NCBI RefSeq assembly: GCF_900115865.1
Contig: NZ_FOXY01000006.1
Location: forward strand, 124,001-188,000
Length of the DNA stretch: 64,000 nucleotides
Source of the DNA: Donghicola eburneus
GTDB taxonomy: Bacteria > Pseudomonadota > Alphaproteobacteria > Rhodobacterales > Rhodobacteraceae
Reading direction: 5' to 3'
Position numbers and translations under genes: made by a program. This document shows positions 51,746 to 59,663 of the stretch, piece by piece (position 1 is the first letter of the stretch; each line of letters opens with the position of its first letter). The notes beneath the pieces were generated by a model. That model was given only the letters and a program-made list of their open reading frames with translations. It made no database searches and was not told where the DNA came from.

Positions 51746-52717
51746 ATGCTTGTAGATGGAAAATGGAGCGCGGACTGGCAACCGGTCCAGAAGGCCGATG
51801 AAAAGGGACGCTTTGTCCGTCAGGTCTCGGGTTTTCGTAACTGGATCACCCCTGATGGCAGCGCAGGCCCGACTGGCGAAGGCGGGTTTCCGGCCGAAGC
51901 TGGCCGCTATCGCCTGTACGTTGCGTTCATCTGCCCTTGGGCATCGCGGACCCTGATGGCGCGCAAGCTCAAGGGACTAGAGGACATCATCCCCGTCACG
52001 GTCGTGAACCCGACAATGACTGATCAGGGCTGGTCGTTCGGTGGCTACGAGGGCGCAGACGAAGACCCCCTGTTCGGGTCGGAGTATATCCACCAGATCT
52101 ACACCCGCGCCGATCCGCACTACACAGGTCGCGCCACAGTGCCTGTACTGTGGGACACCCAGCGCAATGTGATCGTGAACAACGAAAGCGCCGACATCGT
52201 CCGCATGTTCGATACCGCGTTCGAGCACATGGTCCCGTCTGATCTGCGCCTGTATCCCGAAGATCTGGCCGGAGAGATCGACGATCTGAACGCCCGCATC
52301 TACGACAAGCTGAACAACGGCGTCTACAAAGCAGGCTTTGCCAGCAGCCAAGAGGCCTATACCGAGGCGGACGAGGGCGTGTTCGAGATGCTAGACGAGT
52401 TAGAAGAGCGTCTGATTGGCGACTTCCTGTTCGGCGATCGCCTGACCGAGACCGACTTGCGGACGTTCGTGACCCTGATCCGGTTCGATGCGGCCTACCA
52501 CGGATTGTTCAAAACCAACCGTCGCCAGATCGCAGCATACCCGCGCCTGTCGGCTTATCTCGAGCGGATTTTGCGCCTGCCCGGAGTGATCGACACCGTG
52601 AACATGGATCACATCACGCGCGGATATTACTCGATCAAGGCGCTGAATCCCAAGCGCATCCGGCCCACTGGGCCGGCCCATATTACCAAGCTGCTAGACG
52701 ACGTTCGCGCGGCCTAA
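51746..52717 (+). CDS. yqjG: Glutathionyl-hydroquinone reductase (Xi-class GST, YqjG/ECM4)
   Basis: 323 residues with a strong GGAGG site before the ATG. It carries the Xi-class motif YVAFICPWASRTLMARKLKG with the catalytic Cys at 63 in CPWAS, the thioredoxin-fold segment TVPVLWDTQRNVIVNNESADI and the LFGDRLTETDLRTFVTLIRF helical domain. Such enzymes remove glutathione from glutathionyl-hydroquinones. It ends the DoxX-dioxygenase unit and is followed by a strong terminator. Confidence 0.93.
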   Translation: MLVDGKWSADWQPVQKADEKGRFVRQVSGFRNWITPDGSAGPTGEGGFPAEAGRYRLYVAFICPWASRTLMARKLKGLEDIIPVTVVNPTMTDQGWSFGGYEGADEDPLFGSEYIHQIYTRADPHYTGRATVPVLWDTQRNVIVNNESADIVRMFDTAFEHMVPSDLRLYPEDLAGEIDDLNARIYDKLNNGVYKAGFASSQEAYTEADEGVFEMLDELEERLIGDFLFGDRLTETDLRTFVTLIRFDAAYHGLFKTNRRQIAAYPRLSAYLERILRLPGVIDTVNMDHITRGYYSIKALNPKRIRPTGPAHITKLLDDVRAA

Positions 52718-52736
52718 GCCATTTTCATCAAGCGTC

Positions 52737-52767
52737 GCGCCTCCGATCCTGTCGGGGGCGCTTTTTT
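52737..52767 (+). terminator. Rho-independent terminator after yqjG
   Basis: GCGCCTCCGA (52737-52746), loop TCCTG, TCGGGGGCGC (52752-52761): ten pairs with one G-U, then six T (52762-52767). Confidence 0.88.
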
Positions 52768-52771
52768 ATGA

Positions 52772-53320
52772 TTAGTCCGCGCGGCGACGCTCTGCGTGCA
52801 AGACGACTTCGGCGGCGGCGCGGGCGTCTTCTTCGGCATCATGGTGCGCGAAATTGAGCCCGAGATAAGTCTTCAGATTACCGAGCCCATGCCCGCCATT
52901 GCCCCGCAGTTCCGGCCAGGCGCGGCGGGCCACAATCAGGCTATCCATCCACTTCCAATCGGGCGGTGTAATGCCCGCCAACCCGCAAGCGGAGTTTACT
53001 GCGCCTTTGTCGAAGTGGCTGTGTTGATACACTGTAAATCCGTTCAGCATGCCGCTCAGTAACGGCAGTACGTCAGGGAAAACTGGTGCTCCGACAACTG
53101 TGCGCGCCGTGATACCATGGATGCGCGTGCAAGACCAATCCTCCGTCAACGGATCAATATAGGTCGACCACGTCTCGATGCTGTTGTCAGGGCGGACACC
53201 CGCGATGCCGATCTGACATATGCTGCTGCGCTGGCGGTTGGCTGTCTCGACGTCCAGCGCAAAGAACCGGAACGCTCCTGCCAAAGGAGGTGCCTTGGGT
53301 ATGGCAGCAGTTAGGTGCAT
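52772..53320 (-). CDS. DnaQ-like 3'-5' exonuclease
   Basis: 182 residues with the DEDDh exonuclease motifs: FFALDVETANRQRSSICQIG (Exo I, Asp 23 and Glu 25), VYQHSHFDKGAVNSAC (Exo II region, read HSHFD) and LNFAHHDAEEDARAAAEV (Exo III, with the catalytic His and Asp). TRIHGITARTVVGAPVFPDV between them is also typical. It is a short stand-alone exonuclease related to the epsilon subunit of DNA polymerase III, probably acting on DNA or RNA ends. It is convergent with yqjG across the terminator. Confidence 0.9.
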   Translation of the reverse strand: MHLTAAIPKAPPLAGAFRFFALDVETANRQRSSICQIGIAGVRPDNSIETWSTYIDPLTEDWSCTRIHGITARTVVGAPVFPDVLPLLSGMLNGFTVYQHSHFDKGAVNSACGLAGITPPDWKWMDSLIVARRAWPELRGNGGHGLGNLKTYLGLNFAHHDAEEDARAAAEVVLHAERRRAD

Positions 53321-53464
53321 CGGCTTGTGGGTCCTTTCGGCTTTGCTGATGGCCCAGACATTTCAGAAAACTGGAGTGTCGGAAAGGTCCGAGTGACTGA
53401 AGGCTTGAATAAATTCAAATAATGGAATACGAATGCCGAAATTTAAGATGAAATGGATCAGGCC

Positions 53465-53908
53465 ATGACGAAGATGTTGTTCATCGCCGTACTTTTCCTT
53501 GGGGGGGCGACTTATGCCATGATGTCCATGCGCGCGAGAAGCATGCCCGAGAATGTGAGTCTTGCGCAGCTTTCGGGTGCCGAGTTGGAGAATGATCCAG
53601 ATCTGCTTGTCGTCGACATTCGGACGCCGGACGAATGGAAGCAAACGGGCGTGGTTCGTGATGCTCTGCTCGTCACGTACACGGGACCAGAAGCCTTTAT
53701 TGAAGCTGTGAATGCGCGCAAACTGCCGCAGCAAAAGATCACGCTGATTTGCCGTTCTGGAAGTCGTTCGTCTAAGGCGGCGCGCCAGATCGCAGAGATG
53801 GTGGAGGGTGACGTCATCGACGTTGCGGGCGGCATGACCCGCGTGCTGCGCGAAGGCTACCGCGCGGTGAAACCGACCAGAGAGATGGGCTGCGTTGTTT
53901 GCGACTAA
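53465..53908 (+). CDS. Membrane-anchored rhodanese-like protein
   Basis: 147 residues from ATG 53465; ATG 53453 four codons upstream is an alternative. An N-terminal hydrophobic segment (MLFIAVLFLGGATYAMMSM) anchors or exports it. The single rhodanese domain has LLVVDIRTPDEWKQTGVV and the active-site loop LICRSGSRSSKAA, with the catalytic cysteine near residue 95. It ends with a CVVC pair (MGCVVCD), unusual and potentially redox-active. It may move sulfane sulfur in the periplasm. Neighbouring genes give no clear pathway. Confidence 0.87.
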   Translation: MTKMLFIAVLFLGGATYAMMSMRARSMPENVSLAQLSGAELENDPDLLVVDIRTPDEWKQTGVVRDALLVTYTGPEAFIEAVNARKLPQQKITLICRSGSRSSKAARQIAEMVEGDVIDVAGGMTRVLREGYRAVKPTREMGCVVCD

Positions 53909-53982
53909 GCGCGTCGACTATCTCTGGCTTGAAGATTGTGTAATATTATAACATAACTTTCCTGCATAATGTAGGAGAGCCT

Positions 53983-54264
53983 ATGGCCGCCGTTACGAAG
54001 CCCAAAAGAGCAGGAAATCTGGGAGCGACCCAACAGAAGCTGCGCTCCCGATCAACAGATCCGATGCTGGCGTATGACCGCTTACCCCCAGAATTGCGAG
54101 CATGGATGGCGGGGGCTGCACTGCCTTGGTCGCCAAAGTCATGCCTCGGAATTTGGCGCCGCGCCTTGCGCGAGGGTGCCTCGCTAGAGCAAGCTTTGCA
54201 GAGACTGAACCGAGCAGAGCAATCCGCGTTGCGTCGAGAACGGCCGCCGGCCCGCGTCGCGTGA
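53983..54264 (+). CDS. DUF6525-type small protein
   Basis: 93 basic residues with the pattern NLGATQQKLRSRSTDPMLAY, LPPELRAWMAGAALPWSP and IWRRALREGASLEQALQRLN. I recognise this arrangement as a small family (DUF6525) common in Rhodobacteraceae; no function is known to me. A GTAGGAGAG ribosome-binding site precedes the ATG. The composition suggests a cytosolic, possibly nucleic-acid-associated protein. It lies between the rhodanese and DUF3299 genes, all in one direction. Confidence 0.75.
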   Translation: MAAVTKPKRAGNLGATQQKLRSRSTDPMLAYDRLPPELRAWMAGAALPWSPKSCLGIWRRALREGASLEQALQRLNRAEQSALRRERPPARVA

Positions 54265-54381
54265 CCATATCTGATTGTGGACTAAGGGCTTTCTGAAATG
54301 TGAAGCGCGAGATGTTCCAAGCCTTTGTCAAAGGCGATAAGAATAGTCCCGAGACTGCGCTGCCGAACAGGGGAAATTGAC

Positions 54382-54873
54382 ATGCTTCGAACTTTCATGC
54401 GGGCGCTCGTCCTTTCTCTTGCGTCCACGAGTGCGCTCAGCGCCGCGCCAAAACAGGTCACTTGGGATGATCTGATCGCGCCCGGTGCGCCGTATTCGGA
54501 AATCGTCGGCGATGGGGTAATCGATTTCGAGAATGATAGGTGGAAGCCGGAGTTCGACGAAAACGCAAACCAGATGAACCCTGCCTTGGATGGCACGGAC
54601 ATCCGTATTCCTGGCTACATTTTACCCGTCGAAATTGATGCCGAAGGCGTTCATGGTTTCATCCTTGTCCCTTATGCGGGGGCATGCGTGCACACACCGC
54701 CGCCGCCGCCCAATCAGGTGGTCTATGTGACAACAGAGACCCCGTGGCGCGCCGACAGCATGTGGGACGTTGTCTGGGTCGAAGGGGCGATGGCGATCAA
54801 GCAGCAGTCAACCGAACTTGCCGAAATTGGGTACGAGCTGACGGCGACTCAGATCGAATTTTTCGACGAATGA
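54382..54873 (+). CDS. DUF3299-family secreted protein
   Basis: 163 residues from ATG 54382 (GGGG upstream); an extension to 54325 lacks family features. A signal peptide ends near TSALSAAP. The mature part starts VTWDDLIAP and contains IPGYILPVEID, the family hallmark GACVHTPPPPPNQVV, and ending segments WVEGAMAI and TATQIEFFD. DUF3299 proteins are periplasmic and often accompany FtsX-like ABC transporter genes, which are absent here. The molecular function is unknown. Confidence 0.88.
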   Translation: MLRTFMRALVLSLASTSALSAAPKQVTWDDLIAPGAPYSEIVGDGVIDFENDRWKPEFDENANQMNPALDGTDIRIPGYILPVEIDAEGVHGFILVPYAGACVHTPPPPPNQVVYVTTETPWRADSMWDVVWVEGAMAIKQQSTELAEIGYELTATQIEFFDE

Positions 54874-55254
54874 TCGGCTGACATGTGCAGCGATCATCGG
54901 TTTCGCTGCGTTTTTACGCAGCGTCGTGAAAAAATTTTCTCATCAGGTAAAATTTTTATCTGCACTTCCACCACCACAGATACCTGCCGGTCTGGAGTGC
55001 TTTTATAGGCTGGTGCCATCGTGGCGCATTCATGTGCCTCCGTAAAACCTTTGGTTTCATTCAAAATTATCGAGATATTCCAAATTCCGCCTCGACGATG
55101 GCGAAAGTCGTTGGAATATATAAGAAAAGTTGACGAAATACCCAAAGATTGAGGGGGTGACGCTTTGTCGGGGTCTGTGGTCCAAAGATAGAATTGCCGT
55201 TCATTCAGCGCCAACTATTCTGATTATAGCAAACATCAGTGGGAGGTGGAGAAA
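54874..55254. other. Intergenic region with a hairpin, downstream of the DUF3299 gene
   Basis: 381 bp. A hairpin CGCTGCGT-tttt-ACGCAGCG (54904-54923) lies 30 bp after the DUF3299 stop and probably contributes to its transcript end, although no clean T-run follows. The remainder is of mixed composition. A 106-codon minus-strand frame at 54894-55214 lacks a ribosome-binding site and family resemblance and is not called. The 3' end holds GGGAGG for the small gene at 55255. Confidence 0.4.
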
Positions 55255-55464
55255 GTGCCAATCAACAGACTTTTGAACTCCGACGAGCAGTGGAAACGGT
55301 TCTGTGACACGCTCGCGGACAACCTGAAATCGGTAAACGGTAAAGACCGCCGGATGAAGCTGCTCCTTGCGCTGGGCAAGGTCGGCGAAACGGAGCGGAA
55401 TTTGTTCCAACCAGCGGCAAACCCGCAGACCAGAGGAAGTCGTGGGTCCTTCCACGCACATTAA
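55255..55464 (+). CDS. Small protein of unknown function
   Basis: 69 residues from GTG 55255, eight bases after a strong GGGAGG (55241-55246). It opens PINRLLNSDEQWKRFCDTLA and continues KLLLALGKVGETERNLF, an amphipathic helical pattern, and ends in a polar glycine/serine-rich tail. The strong ribosome-binding site and balanced codon use argue that it is translated. I do not recognise a family. It is followed by an imperfect inverted repeat (55497-55527). Confidence 0.45.
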   Translation: MPINRLLNSDEQWKRFCDTLADNLKSVNGKDRRMKLLLALGKVGETERNLFQPAANPQTRGSRGSFHAH

Positions 55465-55496
55465 GCGTCGAAACCCAGAAATTGGAAACGTGTACA

Positions 55497-55527
55497 GATC
55501 ATCGCTTGCTTGCCGCAGGCGATCATC
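55497..55527 (+). other. Imperfect hairpin after the small gene
   Basis: GATCATCGC (55497-55505) faces GCGATCATC (55519-55527), eight of nine pairs, with a 13-base loop. Only scattered T residues follow, so terminator function is uncertain. Confidence 0.35.
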
Positions 55528-55629
55528 TTGCATTTTCGGATAGTTGATTTTTTCACTCGGGTTTAAACTTGACAGAATTAGTCGGTCTCTATTACGCCTG
55601 CCCAAAATATGATTAAGAAGGTGCGCGTG

Positions 55630-56283
55630 ATGGACATGTCTGCAACTCTTTCGACCGAGCGACTGGCCGAACTGACTGAATTTATTCGCCTTGGTGGGCC
55701 TTCTATCTGGGCGTTGGCGTTGCTGTCTGTGCTGACCTTGGCGCTCATCTTATGGAAGGTTTGGCGACTGATTGTGAGCGGCGCATGGAGCGGTGGCAGC
55801 CGGACCGAGCGGGCGCTAAACCTGTGGCAAAGTGGTGCAGAGGCCGAAGCGATTGATCTGCTGACTGGCCGCAAGGGCGTCCGTGCGAAATTGGTGCGAA
55901 CCGCCATGCTATCGATGAAACAGGGGCCTGATGCAGAAACCGATGCCCGCGAAGAAACTGAGCGTGTGGCGCGCTTGCTGTTGTCCGATCTGCGGTCTGG
56001 GTTGCGACCACTGGAATTGGTAGCGACGATTGCACCGCTGCTCGGACTGCTGGGGACGGTTCTCGGGATGATCTCGGCCTTTCAGGCGTTGCAAGAAGCG
56101 GGCAGCCGCGCGGACCCCGCCATGTTGGCCGGCGGTATTTGGGAGGCGCTGTTGACCACAGCTGCGGGCATGGCAGTTGCGATTCCTGCCTCCGTTGCTT
56201 TGACATGGTTCGAGTCTGTGGCTGATCGCCTGCGGTTGCAGCTCGAGGACGGTGCAACGCGTGTCTTCCTAGCCGCGCATTAA
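55630..56283 (+). CDS. exbB: ExbB/TolQ/MotA-family proton channel subunit
   Basis: 217 residues from ATG 55630 (AAGAAGG eight bases upstream); ATG 55609 is an alternative. Three membrane segments: GPSIWALALLSVLTLALILW (about 22-42) and, after a cytosolic loop, APLLGLLGTVLGMISAF and LLTTAAGMAVAIPASVALTW (about 135-200), with the conserved TVLGM and TTAAGMAVAIP motifs of ExbB/TolQ. With ExbD it forms a proton-driven stator. Two exbD genes follow within 5 bp, so all three are one operon. No tonB gene is present nearby. Confidence 0.92.
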   Translation: MDMSATLSTERLAELTEFIRLGGPSIWALALLSVLTLALILWKVWRLIVSGAWSGGSRTERALNLWQSGAEAEAIDLLTGRKGVRAKLVRTAMLSMKQGPDAETDAREETERVARLLLSDLRSGLRPLELVATIAPLLGLLGTVLGMISAFQALQEAGSRADPAMLAGGIWEALLTTAAGMAVAIPASVALTWFESVADRLRLQLEDGATRVFLAAH

Positions 56284-56284
56284 G

Positions 56285-56668
56285 ATGTTCGACTTTGCCC
56301 AACCCCGCCGCAAGCGGACCCCCAGTCTGACGCCAATGATCGATGTGGTGTTCTTGCTGTTGGTGTTCTTCATGCTGGCCTCCCGCTTTGGCATCGACAT
56401 GGAAATCCCGCTGAACTTGGCGGGGCAGGGGGCGGAGCGTGCGTATTCTGGTCCGCCGCGTCTGGTGGACATCACTCCTGAGGGCGTTCGCTTGAACGGT
56501 CAGACAACAGACCCAGAGCGTTTGGCCAGCCAGATTGAAGCGCTGACGGAAAGCCCCGAGGACACGATTGTGCTGCGGTCCAAGGATGGCGCGGACGTGC
56601 AGGCGGTGGTGGCGGTGATGCAATCCTTGTCCGAGGCAGGTTTTTCTCGGCTCGTGTTGGTGGAGTAG
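56285..56668 (+). CDS. exbD: ExbD/TolR-family biopolymer transport protein (first copy)
   Basis: 127 residues. A short basic cytosolic tail (RRKRTPSLTP) is followed by one membrane segment, MIDVVFLLLVFFMLASRFG, with the conserved proton-path aspartate at position 20. The periplasmic domain ends RSKDGADVQAVVAVMQSLSE and FSRLVLVE. This is the normal ExbD plan. It starts one base after the exbB stop. Confidence 0.92.
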   Translation: MFDFAQPRRKRTPSLTPMIDVVFLLLVFFMLASRFGIDMEIPLNLAGQGAERAYSGPPRLVDITPEGVRLNGQTTDPERLASQIEALTESPEDTIVLRSKDGADVQAVVAVMQSLSEAGFSRLVLVE

Positions 56669-56672
56669 TCAG

Positions 56673-57086
56673 ATGCAGTTCGAAATGCCTGCGCAACGGC
56701 CGCGCTCCGAGAGTGTCGTGCCCATGATCAACATTGTCTTTCTTTTGCTGATCTTCTTTCTCATGACGGCGCAGATCGCACCCCCCGCCCCCTTTGAGGT
56801 GACCCCGCCCGAGGCAGAGAACGAGACCCCGGCCGAGGGCACCTTTACGCTGCATATCAGTCCTGAGGGCACGCTCGGGTATGCTGATGCCGAAGGCGAC
56901 AGCGCGCTAAAGGCTTTGGCGGCGGCGCGTGAAAGCCATTGCCAAGAGGTTGCCTGCGATGAGACGGGCCCCGTGCTGCTTTTACGGGTTGATGGCGCCG
57001 CGGACGGCGCTGCGCTGGCCAAGCTGATGGGGCAAATCGGTGAGACTGGGTTTCAGACTGTGAAACTCGTCACCCGCGCGAATTGA
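56673..57086 (+). CDS. ExbD-like protein with Asn at the proton-path position (second copy)
   Basis: 137 residues with the same plan as the first copy, but the membrane segment reads MINIVFLLLIFFLMTAQIA: the position of the essential aspartate (residue 20) is asparagine. The periplasmic part is proline/glutamate-rich at first (PPEAENETPAEG), has two cysteines (CQEVACDE near 90) and ends LMGQIGETGFQTVKLVTRAN. It probably pairs with the first ExbD to make a heterodimeric plug in the ExbB pentamer. It ends the operon and is convergent with ybaK. Confidence 0.85.
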   Translation: MQFEMPAQRPRSESVVPMINIVFLLLIFFLMTAQIAPPAPFEVTPPEAENETPAEGTFTLHISPEGTLGYADAEGDSALKALAAARESHCQEVACDETGPVLLLRVDGAADGAALAKLMGQIGETGFQTVKLVTRAN

Positions 57087-57092
57087 TTAACC

Positions 57093-57560
57093 CTATCCGA
57101 TCAGGTCCGCGTACTTTGCGTTCAGCTGATCGATCGCCGTCTGGGGCGTCAGCTCGACCATGACTCCACGTTGGCCTCCGTTCAGAATGATACGCTCGTG
57201 ATCCAGTGCACTTGAGTCGAAGGCGGTCGGCACGCGCTTTTTCTGGCCAAAAGGGCTGATGCCGCCCACTCGGAAGCCTGTCAGGCGCTCGGCCTTCGGG
57301 ACCTCCATCATCTGCGCAGACTTGCCGCCCAATGCGCTCGCTGCACGCTTCATCTTGACTGACGCGGCGACGGGGATCACCACGCATCCGGGTTTGCCAT
57401 CCACTTCGACCATCAAGGTTTTGAACACCCGCGCTGGATCGGCGCCGATCGCATCTGCGGCGTGCTCGCCGATCTGATGACCGCCCTCATAATCATAAAG
57501 ATGCACGTCATAGATGATTTTAGCTTTGTCCAAGGTCTTGGTCGCGGGGGTGGCAGTCAT
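57093..57560 (-). CDS. ybaK: Cys-tRNA(Pro)/Cys-tRNA(Cys) deacylase YbaK
   Basis: 155 residues from ATG 57560 (GGAG upstream); a longer frame to 57683 is without similarity. Family segments are YDVHLYDYEGGHQIGEHAAD, ADPARVFKTLMVEVDGKPGC, VASVKMKRAASALGGKSAQM and RVGGISPFGQKKRVPTAFD, the GxxSPFGQ-type motif with the catalytic-pocket Gly and Lys. It hydrolyses mischarged Cys-tRNA(Pro) in trans, preventing mistranslation. It is convergent with the exb operon. Confidence 0.92.
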   Translation of the reverse strand: MTATPATKTLDKAKIIYDVHLYDYEGGHQIGEHAADAIGADPARVFKTLMVEVDGKPGCVVIPVAASVKMKRAASALGGKSAQMMEVPKAERLTGFRVGGISPFGQKKRVPTAFDSSALDHERIILNGGQRGVMVELTPQTAIDQLNAKYADLIG

Positions 57561-57713
57561 TACGGGCTCCTGCGGCTGACCCGTCGATAAAACGCGAAAC
57601 CCAAGCGAAGGAAAAGGCGAAACTGAATCATGTATCACAGGGAACTTGTCCCATGCCGCACCCGTTGACCTACCGAGATACATGGGCCGCGCGAGCGACC
57701 GGAAAGGTTCCCA

Positions 57714-59114
57714 ATGAGTGTTCTAGAATGTGATGTTGCCATCATCGGTGCTGGCACAGCTGGACTCGCGGCTGAACGGAATGCACGGCGCCACGGTGCG
57801 CACACGATGCTGATTGACCCCTATTTCGCGGGGACCGTTTGCGCGACGGTTGGGTGCATGCCTTCAAAGCTTTTGATTGCGGCGGCCCGCAGCGCCGAAG
57901 GTGCGCGCCAAGCGGATGAGTTTGGCGTCATGGTCGGTGAGGTGCAGATTGACGGGCCCGCTGTGATGCAGCGTCTGCGCTACCATCGCGACCGGTTCGC
58001 GCGTGCGACCCGCAAGAGCTTTGCCGATTTGCCCGATGGGACCTGCATCGAAGGGCGGGCAACATTCACTGGGCCGTCAACGCTGTCCTTGGACAATGGC
58101 GACCGGATTGAAGCCAAGGCAATCGTTATTGCAACCGGATCGGCGCCCTCGGTGCCGGAGCCTTATCAGGGTCTTGGGGACCGTGTTCTGACCAATCACA
58201 CGATCTTTGAGTTAGAGGATTTGCCAGAAAGCCTTGCCGTCATCGGTGGCGGCGTCATTGGTGTGGAGTTGGCGCAAGCAATGGCGCGTCTGGGGGTGCG
58301 TGTGAGCCTGTTTGATGCAGAGACGCGGCTGGCTCAGGTGCGTCATGATGGGGTCCACGACGCTCTCAAAAGCGCTCTGATGGAGGATTTGGACCTCCAC
58401 CTCGGCGTGACACCATCGCCAGAAGAGGCGGACGAAGGCATCCGGCTCAGTTGGAACAACCAGTCCGAAGTGTTTGACCGTGTGCTGGTTGCGACAGGCC
58501 GACCGCCGAGCATGGATGGATTGAATCTAGAAGTGACGGGTCTGACGCTAGACGACCAAGGCATGCCCAAAATTAACCCGGACACCATGCAGTGCGAGCA
58601 CAGCGCGATCTTTGTTGCGGGTGACGCGAATGCCGCGCGGCCCGTCTTGCACGAAGCGTCTGACGAGGGCGGCATTGCGGGCTTAAACGCGGCGGCGCAT
58701 CCTGCTGTGATCCAGTCCGCGCGGTCTGTCGTCTTGACGATGACATTTACCGAACCAGCGCTTGTATCCGTTGGGACAGGACCGGACGACGTGGATTTCA
58801 GCGCGATTGCCGACTACTCGAGCCAAGGTCGTGCGACGGTCGAGGGCGAGAACCAAGGTCTGGCGGTGCTCTATGCATCTGCTCCTGACGGGTGTCTTGT
58901 GGGCGCCGATTTGTGCTGTCCGGGCGCCGAGCATTTGGGCCATCTAATCGCTTGGGCGGTGACCAAGGAAATGACGGCTCACGACCTGCTGTCGATGCCC
59001 ATTTATCATCCGACTCTGGAAGAGGGGCTAAAGCCCGCATTGCAGGAAATTTGTAACGCCGCAAAGGTTTCGATCCGCAACGATCGTGACACCGGTGTTC
59101 CGTCCGGCGGCTGA
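57714..59114 (+). CDS. Lipoamide dehydrogenase-like flavoprotein disulfide oxidoreductase
   Basis: 466 residues, standard length. The FAD site is VAIIGAGTAGLAAERNAR. The redox disulfide is in VCATVGCMPSKLLIAAA, Cys 43 and Cys 48. The NAD(P) site is VIGGGVIGVELAQAMARLG (about 176-194) and the second FAD motif AIFVAGDANAARPV. The interface ends HPTLEEGLKPAL, with the catalytic His-Glu pair near 432-437. The lack of a 2-oxoacid dehydrogenase operon makes a general or alternative role likely (dihydrolipoyl dehydrogenase of unknown partner, or a relative of MerA/soluble transhydrogenase). Confidence 0.9.
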   Translation: MSVLECDVAIIGAGTAGLAAERNARRHGAHTMLIDPYFAGTVCATVGCMPSKLLIAAARSAEGARQADEFGVMVGEVQIDGPAVMQRLRYHRDRFARATRKSFADLPDGTCIEGRATFTGPSTLSLDNGDRIEAKAIVIATGSAPSVPEPYQGLGDRVLTNHTIFELEDLPESLAVIGGGVIGVELAQAMARLGVRVSLFDAETRLAQVRHDGVHDALKSALMEDLDLHLGVTPSPEEADEGIRLSWNNQSEVFDRVLVATGRPPSMDGLNLEVTGLTLDDQGMPKINPDTMQCEHSAIFVAGDANAARPVLHEASDEGGIAGLNAAAHPAVIQSARSVVLTMTFTEPALVSVGTGPDDVDFSAIADYSSQGRATVEGENQGLAVLYASAPDGCLVGADLCCPGAEHLGHLIAWAVTKEMTAHDLLSMPIYHPTLEEGLKPALQEICNAAKVSIRNDRDTGVPSGG

Positions 59115-59169
59115 CCCATCATGCGGCAGGGTGTCGCTCTGCGTCATGTTATCCGATTACCTCGTTGAA

Positions 59170-59544
59170 ATGGCGGTGTTAATTCAACGTATGGTGTTTT
59201 GCTTTATACGATTCCGCGCTTTCGCGCTGACAGCGCTGCTGGCCTTCGGGCTGGTGAGCACTGCGTTTGGCCATCACTTCGCGTCCGCCGATGATCAGGC
59301 GCTCGCAAGCTTCTACCAATCTATCGGAGCAGAAGACTCTTTGTGTGGGGACGATCTGCTGTCGGGCAAGGCCAAATGTAATGCCTGCCGCTTGGTGTCA
59401 GCTTTTATTTTGGCTGAACCCATTCCTTCGCCAATTGCAACGACCCTGCGGTACGAGCGGCAAGTCTACCTGCCGCGACTAGAGCGCGCCGCGCTTATGG
59501 GGGGCTATGCGCTACCCCAAACAAGGGCACCGCCGCGCGCCTAG
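59170..59544 (+). CDS. Small secreted protein with CxxC motif, unknown function
   Basis: About 124 residues; the start is uncertain (ATG 59170, with 59146 and 59191 in frame). A basic stretch and hydrophobic segment (FALTALLAFGLVSTAFG) form a signal peptide or anchor. The mature part has DDQALASFYQSIGAEDSLCG and a KAKCNACRLVSAFIL with CxxC. It resembles the DUF2946-like small proteins that have a late Cys pair, but this is tentative. It ends in a basic PRLERA...RAPPRA tail. It is followed by the Crp-type gene. Confidence 0.5.
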   Translation: MAVLIQRMVFCFIRFRAFALTALLAFGLVSTAFGHHFASADDQALASFYQSIGAEDSLCGDDLLSGKAKCNACRLVSAFILAEPIPSPIATTLRYERQVYLPRLERAALMGGYALPQTRAPPRA

Positions 59545-59663
59545 AGCACGTGCTACTCCTAGGCCGCGCCAGCGCTGCTGCGTTCGGGTCTTAGAGAGAC
59601 CAGAATTTTCCATATTTTCGCGCCGTGTAGGGCGCACCTTCATTCTATTTTCAGGATATTCCT

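Noticed and set aside
54894-55214. 106-codon minus-strand frame in the gap after the DUF3299 gene
   Set aside because: No ribosome-binding site, crosses a hairpin and has no recognisable sequence features.
55745-56623. 292-codon minus-strand frame opposite exbB and exbD
   Set aside because: It spans two well-supported genes on the other strand and has no coherent domain.
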